Positions 6,757 to 13,859 of a stretch of DNA of 18,692 bases are shown in pieces (the first letter of the stretch is position 1; every line of letters begins with the position of its first letter). The notes below the pieces were generated by a model that was given only the letters and a program-made list of their open reading frames with translations, was not told where the DNA came from and ran no database searches. Origin of the DNA: Rhodoluna sp. Lineage in GTDB: Bacteria; Actinomycetota; Actinomycetes; Actinomycetales; Microbacteriaceae. The stretch spans positions 1-18,692 of the forward strand of contig JAEMTJ010000018.1 of NCBI GenBank assembly GCA_016462375.1. The letters are read 5' to 3'. The position numbers and the translations under genes are program-made.

Positions 6757-8319
6757 CTAGGTTTCAGTTCCAAGTTTTAGTGGAATTGGTGATTCACCCA
6801 TCGCAATATCTTGACGCTTCGGCAACGTCAATCTGAAACACGCACCGAGATTAGGTGCGGCTGTTACTTCAAGCATGCCGTTATGCAGCTGAGCATCTTC
6901 AATTGAAATAGCCAAACCGAGTCCGGTTCCACCCGTGGTTCTCTTCCGTGATGGGTCTGCTCGCCAGAATCTTTCAAACGCTTGCTCAAGTTCTGCCTCG
7001 TTCATTCCGATTCCCTGATCCGTCACCGTCACTGCCACCGCAGATTCGTTTTGACCAACGCGAATCTTGACTGGTTTTCCTTCACTGTGTTCAATTGCGT
7101 TAGTCAACAGGTTATTTAGGATTCGTTCTATTCTTCTGATGTCGACCTCGCATTGAACGGCTCCGGATGGAATCTCGACATCAAGATAAACCTGTTTTGA
7201 ATCAGCAAACTGTTGAATAGCTTCAAGCGCAATTCCAACCATTCCATTCAAGTCATGCACCTCGTACTGTGGTTTTACTCCGGCAGCGTCGTAACGAGAA
7301 ATTTCCAAAAGATCAGCCAGCAACTTATCGAATCTGTCAACCTGTGAACGCATGATTTCAGCAGAACGCTTACTCAAATCATCAAAACTGTCCTTCTGCG
7401 AATATAGGAAATCCGCAGTTAGCTTCATCGTCGTTAGCGGTGTTCTGAGTTCATGTGAAACGTCAGAGACGAAGCGTTGCTGCATAGTTGAAAGCTGACC
7501 CATCGCTATTATCTTCTCCTGCACGCTATCTGCCATGTGATTGAACGATGTGGCTAGCACAGCAATAACGTCGCTACCTCGGACCGGCAACCTTCTGTCA
7601 ATATCTCCTGAAGCAATGAGCTCGCTGACCTCAGCAGCATCACGAACAGGCCTTACCAGCCAGCTTGTTACTAGGAATGAGAAGAAACCAATAATGATCA
7701 GGGTTACCAATCCACCGAGTACCAGGGTTCTCTGCACAAACCCAAGCGTTTGCTGTTCGTTATGCATATCGTAGACAAGGTAAAGCTCGTATTTCGCTTC
7801 GCCTGGAACGGTAAATTTTTGGCCGACCAGAATTGCAGGAATTGATTCACCCGCTCTAGAGATTTGGACTGTTTGGCTCTGCACAGTTTTGCTGAAGTGA
7901 ACCCTATCTCTAAATTCTGCTGTGATCAGAGCTTCATCTAAGGTTAGTGATTTAGGACTGTTTAGTCGCAGTGGATTATTGTCACCAGTCGAATACAGAA
8001 AAGCCACCTGACGGCTCTGCGAAACACCTATTGATTCAAGTTCTGGAACCACTTCTTCCAAAGCTTCATTCAACTGTTTCTGATCGCTGCCAGAAACGCC
8101 AGCGAAAATACGAGAGACAGCATATGATGCTCTGTTACTTTCAAGAATTGCTTGCTCAGTTCTAGTGCTGAATAAACCATTGCCGATAGATACGCTAAGT
8201 ACCCCACCCAAAAGAACAAGTGCGGAACCAGACAGAGCAACAGTGTATGCGAGTGCTCTTAGCTGCAGCGAAGACCGGAATCGGCCTAAAGCCGCCTTGA
8301 AAATGCGGCTAATGAACAT
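6757..8319 (-). CDS. mtrB: MtrB-type sensor histidine kinase
   Basis: The membrane sensor partner of MtrA, 520 residues. TM1 is at about 24-46, followed by an extracytoplasmic loop (about 47-196), TM2 (about 197-218) and HAMP (about 219-270). A HisKA dimerisation domain follows with phosphoacceptor His289 in SHELRTPLTT. The HATPase has an N box LNNLLTNAIEHS (401-412), G1 DQGIGM (434-439) and G2 TGGTGLGLAIS (462-472). MtrAB in actinobacteria coordinates cell-wall metabolism and division, and the sensor is usually modulated by the lipoprotein LpqB encoded just downstream. No lpqB is present here: comF follows after 59 bases. The ATG directly abuts the TAG of mtrA, so translation is coupled. Identity is sure because of both architecture and the sahH-mtrA context. 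Confidence 0.95.
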   Translation of the reverse strand: MFISRIFKAALGRFRSSLQLRALAYTVALSGSALVLLGGVLSVSIGNGLFSTRTEQAILESNRASYAVSRIFAGVSGSDQKQLNEALEEVVPELESIGVSQSRQVAFLYSTGDNNPLRLNSPKSLTLDEALITAEFRDRVHFSKTVQSQTVQISRAGESIPAILVGQKFTVPGEAKYELYLVYDMHNEQQTLGFVQRTLVLGGLVTLIIIGFFSFLVTSWLVRPVRDAAEVSELIASGDIDRRLPVRGSDVIAVLATSFNHMADSVQEKIIAMGQLSTMQQRFVSDVSHELRTPLTTMKLTADFLYSQKDSFDDLSKRSAEIMRSQVDRFDKLLADLLEISRYDAAGVKPQYEVHDLNGMVGIALEAIQQFADSKQVYLDVEIPSGAVQCEVDIRRIERILNNLLTNAIEHSEGKPVKIRVGQNESAVAVTVTDQGIGMNEAELEQAFERFWRADPSRKRTTGGTGLGLAISIEDAQLHNGMLEVTAAPNLGACFRLTLPKRQDIAMGESPIPLKLGTET

Positions 8320-8994
8320 CTACTCAGGTCCTGCTTTATAGCCCCAGCCGCGAACGGTTAGCACTAACTTTGGATCTTCCTGATCTTCTTCAATCTTTGA
8401 ACGAAGGCGTTGAACGTGAACATTGACTAGTCGAGTGTCTGCCTTGTATGTGTATTCCCAGACCTGCTCTAAAAGCATTTCCCTAGAGAAGACTTCGTTA
8501 GGGTGGGAAGCCAAAGTAAGTAAAAGTTTGAACTCCAGCGGAGTAAGAGAAACCTTCTTGCCGTTTTTAAGAACTTCGTGGCTGAGGGTATCAAGCTCAA
8601 CGGGACCAAGCTTGATTATGGTGTGCTGAACTTTTTTCATAGGTCGAAGTCTTGCTTTGATCCTAGAAACCAGCACTTCAATCTTGTAAGGCTTGGTGAC
8701 ATAGTCATCTGCCCCTGCTTCTAGCCCTCGAATCATGTCAGTGTCATCAGTTCTAGCTGTAAGCATGATGATTGGCACACCTGAGGTCTGACGAATCTCA
8801 TGACAGATTTCAATGCCGTTTTTACCTGGCAACATCAAATCGAGAAGAATAAGGTCTGGTTTGTGCTTCTCAAACACGGGAATCGCTTCTAACCCAGTGG
8901 CTGCTTGGCAAACATCAAAACCGTTTGAACGTAAACCTATTTCAAGAGTCTCGCGTAAAGCGTCGTCATCTTCGACTATAAGTATTTTAGACAT
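8320..8994 (-). CDS. mtrA: MtrA response regulator, OmpR family
   Basis: A 224-residue OmpR/PhoB-type regulator. The receiver domain has acidic residues Asp9/Asp10, phosphoacceptor Asp52 in LLDLMLPG, the TAR switch threonine and the DDYVTKPY lysine. A C-terminal winged helix follows with ADTRLVNVHVQRLRSKIE and VRGWGYKAG. MtrA is the actinobacterial master regulator of cell-envelope, division and osmotic-response genes. The frame extends to a GTG at 9001-9003, but the ATG at 8992-8994 gives the standard MSKILIVEDD N-terminus, with AGAAAG about 8 bases upstream. It sits 12 bases after sahH and abuts mtrB. In mycobacteria tmk lies between sahH and mtrA; it is missing here. Confidence 0.95.
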   Translation of the reverse strand: MSKILIVEDDDALRETLEIGLRSNGFDVCQAATGLEAIPVFEKHKPDLILLDLMLPGKNGIEICHEIRQTSGVPIIMLTARTDDTDMIRGLEAGADDYVTKPYKIEVLVSRIKARLRPMKKVQHTIIKLGPVELDTLSHEVLKNGKKVSLTPLEFKLLLTLASHPNEVFSREMLLEQVWEYTYKADTRLVNVHVQRLRSKIEEDQEDPKLVLTVRGWGYKAGPE

Positions 8995-9006
8995 CCAGTG
9001 CACTTT

Positions 9007-10494
9007 CTAGTATCTGTAGTGGTCCGGCTTGAATGGGCCTTGTGGCTCCACTCCGATGTATCTCCCCTGATCGCTTGAAAGTTCAGTTAGTTCAACTCCA
9101 AGCGCTTCAAGGTGTAGACGAGCAACTTTCTCATCTAAGTGTTTAGGCAAAATGTAGACGCCGATTGGGTATTCCGACCTCTTGGTGAAAAGCTCGATCT
9201 GAGCTAGTACCTGGTTGCTAAACGATGTACTCATAACAAAAGAAGGGTGACCGGTGGCATTGCCAAGATTCATCAATCTTCCTTCTGAAAGAATAAGCAC
9301 TGATTTTCCATTAGGCAATTCCCACTGGTGAACCTGAGGTTTGACTTCAATCTTCTTGATACCAGGCATGCGTGCGATGCCATCCATATCAATCTCATTA
9401 TCAAAGTGACCGATGTTAGCTATTACCGCCAGGTGCTTCATCTTCTCAATGTGCTCTGGTCGAATGATTCCTGCGTTACCTGTTCCAGTTACAAAGAAGT
9501 CAACGTCGTGAACAACTCTGTCAATGGTTGTTACTTGAAAACCATCCATCGCAGCTTGGAGAGCACAGATTGGGTCAACCTCAGAGATTATTACTCGACC
9601 ACCTTGACCGCGCATAGCTTCAGCTGCACCTTTACCAACATCACCGTATCCTGCAATAAACACAGTCTTACCACCGATGAGAATATCGGTTGCACGGTTT
9701 AGACCATCTGGCAGCGAATGACGAATTCCATACTTGTTATCAAATTTAGATTTAGTAACTGAGTCGTTGACGTTGATGGCAGGGAAAAGTAGTTCCCCTC
9801 TCTTCAACATCTCATAGAGACGCTTAACGCCGGTGGTGGTTTCTTCAGTAACGCCATAGATCTCTTCAGCAATTCGAGTGAAGCGATTGTTCGATAGCTT
9901 GAACTGCTCAGCTAGAAGATTAAGAATTACTCGATACTCGTCGTTGTCTTCAACTCCCGCTGGCGGAACTGAACCAGCAAGTTCAAACTCACGGCCCTTG
10001 TGCACCAAAAGTGTTGCATCGCCACCATCATCAAGAATCATGTTTGGACCGATGTAATCTGCACCTTCGGCCATAGCCTCTTCAGTCCAGTCAAAAATTC
10101 TCTCAGTGCACCACCAGTATTCTTCGAGGCTTTCACCCTTCCAAGCAAAAACCGGAACTCCTTTAGGCGCTTGAACGGTTCCATGCGGACCAACGACAGC
10201 TGCAGCTGCGGCTTCATCTTGAGTAGAAAAAATGTTGCAAGATGCCCAACGAACTTTCGCGCCCAGGGACACCAGCGTTTCAATAAGAATCGCAGTTTGG
10301 ATGGTCATGTGCAGTGAGCCAGCGATGCGAGCTCCACGAAGCGGCTGCAGTGGGCCGAACTCTTCACGCAGTGACATGAGTCCGGGCATCTCGTTTTCAG
10401 CTAACTGGATCTGTTTCCGTCCATAGTCAGCTAAAGCCATGTCTGCGACTTTGTAATCGACGCGGGTATCGGTGGAGTTCGTTACAGGATTCAT
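9007..10494 (-). CDS. sahH: S-adenosylhomocysteine hydrolase
   Basis: Adenosylhomocysteinase reversibly cleaves S-adenosylhomocysteine to adenosine and homocysteine, removing the inhibitor of SAM-dependent methylation. At 495 residues it has the same length as the mycobacterial enzyme. Visible motifs are the substrate-domain segment SLHMTIQTAIL (60-70), the NVNDSVTKSKFDN block (241-253) holding catalytic and NAD-contacting residues, the NAD Rossmann loop AGYGDVGKG (281-289), and the conserved C-terminus KPDHYRY that completes the partner subunit's cofactor site. It starts with ATG 44 bases downstream of manB. A GATAAT hexamer placed 7 bases before the ATG and only a weak Shine-Dalgarno suggest it may have its own leaderless start. 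It heads the conserved sahH-mtrA-mtrB run. Confidence 0.97.
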   Translation of the reverse strand: MNPVTNSTDTRVDYKVADMALADYGRKQIQLAENEMPGLMSLREEFGPLQPLRGARIAGSLHMTIQTAILIETLVSLGAKVRWASCNIFSTQDEAAAAAVVGPHGTVQAPKGVPVFAWKGESLEEYWWCTERIFDWTEEAMAEGADYIGPNMILDDGGDATLLVHKGREFELAGSVPPAGVEDNDEYRVILNLLAEQFKLSNNRFTRIAEEIYGVTEETTTGVKRLYEMLKRGELLFPAINVNDSVTKSKFDNKYGIRHSLPDGLNRATDILIGGKTVFIAGYGDVGKGAAEAMRGQGGRVIISEVDPICALQAAMDGFQVTTIDRVVHDVDFFVTGTGNAGIIRPEHIEKMKHLAVIANIGHFDNEIDMDGIARMPGIKKIEVKPQVHQWELPNGKSVLILSEGRLMNLGNATGHPSFVMSTSFSNQVLAQIELFTKRSEYPIGVYILPKHLDEKVARLHLEALGVELTELSSDQGRYIGVEPQGPFKPDHYRY

Positions 10495-10501
10495 TGTCTC
10501 T

Positions 10502-10507
10502 ATTATC
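10502..10507 (-). promoter_or_regulatory. Candidate -10 box for a leaderless sahH transcript
   Basis: GATAAT on the minus strand ends 7 bases before the sahH ATG, which is the spacing expected if transcription starts at the A of the ATG. No good -35 box is seen, and a weak GAGA could still serve as a ribosome site, so this is tentative. Confidence 0.3.
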
Positions 10508-10538
10508 CCCGTTTCCGGTTCGTTATAAAACCCAGAAA

Positions 10539-11948
10539 TTAGCCAAGAATCAGGGCTAGCGCTTCATCCCTGATTCGAACCATGGTGGCCTGCTCCTGAG
10601 CCTCAACATTGAGTCTCAGCAGTGGCTCAGTATTGGACGCACGGACGTTGAACCACCACCAGGAGCCCAAAGCGTCCTGACCTGAGATTGTCAGGCCATC
10701 AAAGTATTCAAAGTCCCCTCGGTCAGCAAAAGCCTGCTCTACCCTGGCCTTGGCCGCTGGCACATCTTGGACCGTGGAGTTGATCTCCCCGCTTAGGAAA
10801 TATGGGTTGTATTGCTTGGCAATTGCACTCAAGGTCTCTGGCTGCGAGCCAAATTCAGCCAAAACATGCATCGCTGCCAACATTCCGTTATCTGCTCCCC
10901 AGAAATCCCTGAAGTAGTAGTGCGCTGAATGCTCACCGCCAAAGATGGCATTCGTTTCAGCCATGCGGTCCTTAATCAACGAGTGACCGACTTTAGTTCT
11001 TTCAGCTCTAGCGCCATCAGTTTCAATGACTTCAGCCACCACCTTGGAAGTAATCAAGTTGTAAAGAACAGTGATGTCTTTGTCTTCACCTAAAGATTTC
11101 ACTCTGGCAATTTCTCTTCTAGCTACCATCGCAGCTACTGCACTGGGTGTAACTGCATCGCCATTTTCATCAATTACAAAACAACGATCGGCATCGCCGT
11201 CAAAGGCTAAACCTAAATCTGCTTTATGTGCAATAACCGCTTTTTGCAGATCGACTAAGTTAGCTGGCTCTAGCGGGTTGGCTTCGTGGTTGGGAAAAGT
11301 GCCATCTAATTCGAAATACATATCAATGATTTCAATTGGCAGGGCAGCTAATCCCGCAGCAGTTGAGAGCACGGCAGGCACAGTTAGACCTCCCATGCCA
11401 TTGGCCGCATCAACAACTATTCGCATCGGTTTGACAGCACTTAGGTCAACTAGTTTTCTAAGATAACTTGCATACTCAGCTAACACATCACGTTTTTCAA
11501 AACCACCGGGGCTTGAAACTTCTGGAATGCCATCGGCAAGATATGCCTTTGCTCTATCTCTTATTGCCGCTAAACCGGTATCGAGACTTACCCCCCGTGC
11601 ACCTGCTCTAGAGAATTTAATCCCGTTATAGGTTGCTGGGTTGTGGCTAGCGGTAAACATGGCGGCTGGAAGATTTAACACACCTGAAGCAAAATAGGAC
11701 TCATCCGTTGAGCAGAGACCGATTGAAATGACTTGAGCTCCGCGCTTCTGCGCTCCCCTGGCAAAAGCTTCAGCAAACAGTGGTGACGAATCGCGCATAT
11801 CGTGCCCGACAATGACGGAATGACCTGCTGCCTCTAACTCATCAACAAAACCAGCACCTAAAGCCTCAACAACATCAGCGGTTAAATCAACATTCACTAA
11901 GCCACGAACATCGTATGTCTTGACAATGGCATCCCAATTAACGCTCAC
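10539..11948 (-). CDS. manB: Phosphomannomutase/phosphoglucomutase
   Basis: A member of the alpha-D-phosphohexomutase family, 469 residues, converting mannose-6-P to mannose-1-P (and often glucose phosphates), toward GDP-mannose for glycans. The catalytic phosphoserine loop is TASHNP with Ser101. The Mg-binding loop is DGDADR (250-255), the sugar-specificity loop is GGEHSAHYYF (337-346) and the phosphate-binding loop is RASNTEP (436-442). All four signature loops are intact. The start is GTG at 11946-11948, with AAGGG 5 bases upstream, giving the usual VKTYDVRG N-terminus. It is divergent from the zincin-like gene across 40 bases. In other actinobacteria a DUF3499 gene commonly lies between them; none is seen here. 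Confidence 0.93.
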   Translation of the reverse strand: MSVNWDAIVKTYDVRGLVNVDLTADVVEALGAGFVDELEAAGHSVIVGHDMRDSSPLFAEAFARGAQKRGAQVISIGLCSTDESYFASGVLNLPAAMFTASHNPATYNGIKFSRAGARGVSLDTGLAAIRDRAKAYLADGIPEVSSPGGFEKRDVLAEYASYLRKLVDLSAVKPMRIVVDAANGMGGLTVPAVLSTAAGLAALPIEIIDMYFELDGTFPNHEANPLEPANLVDLQKAVIAHKADLGLAFDGDADRCFVIDENGDAVTPSAVAAMVARREIARVKSLGEDKDITVLYNLITSKVVAEVIETDGARAERTKVGHSLIKDRMAETNAIFGGEHSAHYYFRDFWGADNGMLAAMHVLAEFGSQPETLSAIAKQYNPYFLSGEINSTVQDVPAAKARVEQAFADRGDFEYFDGLTISGQDALGSWWWFNVRASNTEPLLRLNVEAQEQATMVRIRDEALALILG

Positions 11949-11976
11949 AATTACCCTTCGATCAACTAGTCAAGAA

Positions 11977-11982
11977 TACAAT
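11977..11982 (+). promoter_or_regulatory. Candidate -10 box for a leaderless zincin-like gene
   Basis: TACAAT, one mismatch from TATAAT, ends 6 bases before the ATG at 11989. No Shine-Dalgarno sequence lies in between (the spacer is GGCACC), which points to a leaderless transcript. No clear -35 element is seen. Confidence 0.4.
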
Positions 11983-11988
11983 GGCACC

Positions 11989-12411
11989 ATGTTAGATAGA
12001 GCCAGAGCCCAACGTTCCAGAGACCGCCACGGGCGGGGCATCAGGCACTCATTAGCTGGCTCACTCTATAGAACCGGCGCGTCTAACAGCGATCAGTTCT
12101 CTAGCATCATCGCCACTACCTGTGACTACCTCAGAGAAACCTGGCCCAATGAGCTAGGCATGCTGAGTTGGAAAATTATGGATGCCCCCGTGCTAGGCGC
12201 TAACTCCACCAGAGTCAGGCGTTGGAGTGCACGAGTAGAGACCATGACCATAGTCATCTATCGACTACCTATCCTTCGACTGGATAACCTAAGTGGAAAT
12301 CACCCTATTGAAGACAGAGTCCGAATCGAACACTATGTGTTCGAAGCAGCAGCAGAACTTACTGGTAAAGAGCCATGGGAACTTATTTTTGGTAGTGATT
12401 CAGACAGCTAG
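11989..12411 (+). CDS. Rv3259-like metallopeptidase-family protein (degenerate zincin)
   Basis: A 140-residue protein. The N-terminus SRDRHGRGIRHSLAGS matches, from memory, the actinobacterial zincin-like family found between whiB and manB (Rv3259 and Streptomyces relatives). The core strand VIYRLPIL is followed by a helix with EHYVFEAAAELTG where true zincin-1 family members carry HExxH. No HExxH is present, so peptidase activity is doubtful. An in-frame start at 11920 lies inside manB's 5' end and is rejected; the ATG at 11989 starts the conserved region. There is no ribosome site, and a TACAAT box directly upstream suggests leaderless translation. Its TAG overlaps the TAG of the convergent DUF5719 gene within CTAG. 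Function unknown. Confidence 0.75.
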   Translation: MLDRARAQRSRDRHGRGIRHSLAGSLYRTGASNSDQFSSIIATTCDYLRETWPNELGMLSWKIMDAPVLGANSTRVRRWSARVETMTIVIYRLPILRLDNLSGNHPIEDRVRIEHYVFEAAAELTGKEPWELIFGSDSDS

Positions 12412-13859
12412 TAAACGCTAACCTGAACAGTGCCACCGATGTTCTTCTCATCCAGGACAGGTAAAACAGCAACTCTTCCAGTGACATCCACTACCAAGTT
12501 TGCATAGATTGGCTTATCACTGGGAGTGATGGTAACTGACTGGCCTGCTGGAGCTCGTAGAACTATCTCTGCACCGGCAGCAACATTTCGTTTAATAATC
12601 TGAGATCCAAACTTTACCGAGACCTTTGTTGAGGCATCACTTGGGTTAACCAATGACAGTTTGCTTATGCCAGAGTTTGGAATTGCAATCACCCTCGCAC
12701 TCAAGAAGCTCTCGGCAGGATTTATCCAAGCAAAATCAGTAAAACTCCCGGAGCTAACTTTACTTCTAACCAAACGAACGCTGCTATAAACCGAAATATC
12801 AGATTTTAGGTAACCAACGTAGTCACCATCGGCTAAGCCTTGGATCTCAAAATCCGAGACTTTACCTGCCGGGGCCGTAACTGACAGAACTGTTCCAAAT
12901 GTCTTTGAGTCTGTTCCTAGAACCTGGAAAATAACTTGTGCATCGTTATTGCCAGGAACAAACACCCTCAGCAATTGCTGCACATCAGAATACCTATCGT
13001 CTTCTTTGCGCAACTTGTTGCTGTCTGCGGAACCTCTAACCAAGATGCCGGGGAGCACACTCTCTGTTGAACTATCGATTGTTGGTGCAATGTAATCAGC
13101 ACCAGATGCACCCAAGCCGCGAATTGCTTTTTGCTGAATTAGAGCAGTTATCGAACCACCGTGACTCAATACATGGACAGCAAGAGAATCTGCCCTAAAT
13201 ACAAAAGCTGCCATCGGTAGCACTTCAGTTTTTCCTGCTGGCACAGAAATTCCCGTGAGGCCAGCACTGTGTGAAATTCCATTCTCTGTATAGATCTCGA
13301 GATCGACTGTGGCATCGACCTGACTAGGGTTACTAAGAATCAGGAGAGCTTCCCTACCGACAGCGGCAGAGCCGCCAACTAACCAGAACTCACTCCGGGC
13401 CCGAAGACAAGGTGCGCCTAGTAGCCCGCGAAGTTTCTTGTTCTGCACTAACTGAATTTGATTGACGGTGAGCAGACTGGATCCTTGAGCGACCGAACCG
13501 GTCGAATCCGCGACAGTCAGAGACCCCACTGACTTGAAGCGCTCCGAAGAGTCTTGTCGATTCCCGTAGCCAGTTATCTTTGAACCTTTAGGTTTTATCA
13601 GGGCGGTGCCGGCAGCCCCAGAATAAGACTCTGAAATCAAACTGGTTCCTGTGCGTTTGAAACTTGAGACAGAAGTGCCAGAGGTTCCGCCAGCTAGCAA
13701 AGCTGGGCCTGTGCAGGTGATGGTCAAATCTCTAGCGCTGACATTGTGATCAACAGCAGTAACCTTTTCGGTTGAGCCAAGAATCAGTTTCGGGCTCAAC
13801 AAGAACGCAGCAGTAACTAGTGAAACTACCAGTGCAGTTCTCATAACTCTCAGAATCAT
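12408..13859 (-). CDS. DUF5719-family exported protein
   Basis: A 483-residue protein with an N-terminal hydrophobic segment (about residues 5-27, MRTALVVSLVTAAFLLSPKLIL). That is a signal anchor or signal peptide, with no lipobox seen. The rest is a beta-rich, Ser/Gly/Val-rich extracytoplasmic body of Ig-like character with recurring LVNPSDASTKVSVK and LILSNPSQVDATVDLEIY segments. I recognise it as the DUF5719 type that in actinobacteria follows the large glycosyltransferase next to whiB. It may be a partner or surface accessory of that enzyme; no function is established to my knowledge. The ATG overlaps the glycosyltransferase stop (ATGA), with GGTGGAG a few bases upstream, so the two are made together. 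An ATG at codon 6 is a second possible start. Confidence 0.75.
   Translation of the reverse strand: MILRVMRTALVVSLVTAAFLLSPKLILGSTEKVTAVDHNVSARDLTITCTGPALLAGGTSGTSVSSFKRTGTSLISESYSGAAGTALIKPKGSKITGYGNRQDSSERFKSVGSLTVADSTGSVAQGSSLLTVNQIQLVQNKKLRGLLGAPCLRARSEFWLVGGSAAVGREALLILSNPSQVDATVDLEIYTENGISHSAGLTGISVPAGKTEVLPMAAFVFRADSLAVHVLSHGGSITALIQQKAIRGLGASGADYIAPTIDSSTESVLPGILVRGSADSNKLRKEDDRYSDVQQLLRVFVPGNNDAQVIFQVLGTDSKTFGTVLSVTAPAGKVSDFEIQGLADGDYVGYLKSDISVYSSVRLVRSKVSSGSFTDFAWINPAESFLSARVIAIPNSGISKLSLVNPSDASTKVSVKFGSQIIKRNVAAGAEIVLRAPAGQSVTITPSDKPIYANLVVDVTGRVAVLPVLDEKNIGGTVQVSVY

Noticed and set aside
11920..11988. An upstream in-frame ATG for the zincin-like gene
   Set aside because: The added 23 residues would be coded opposite the conserved manB N-terminus and do not resemble the family.
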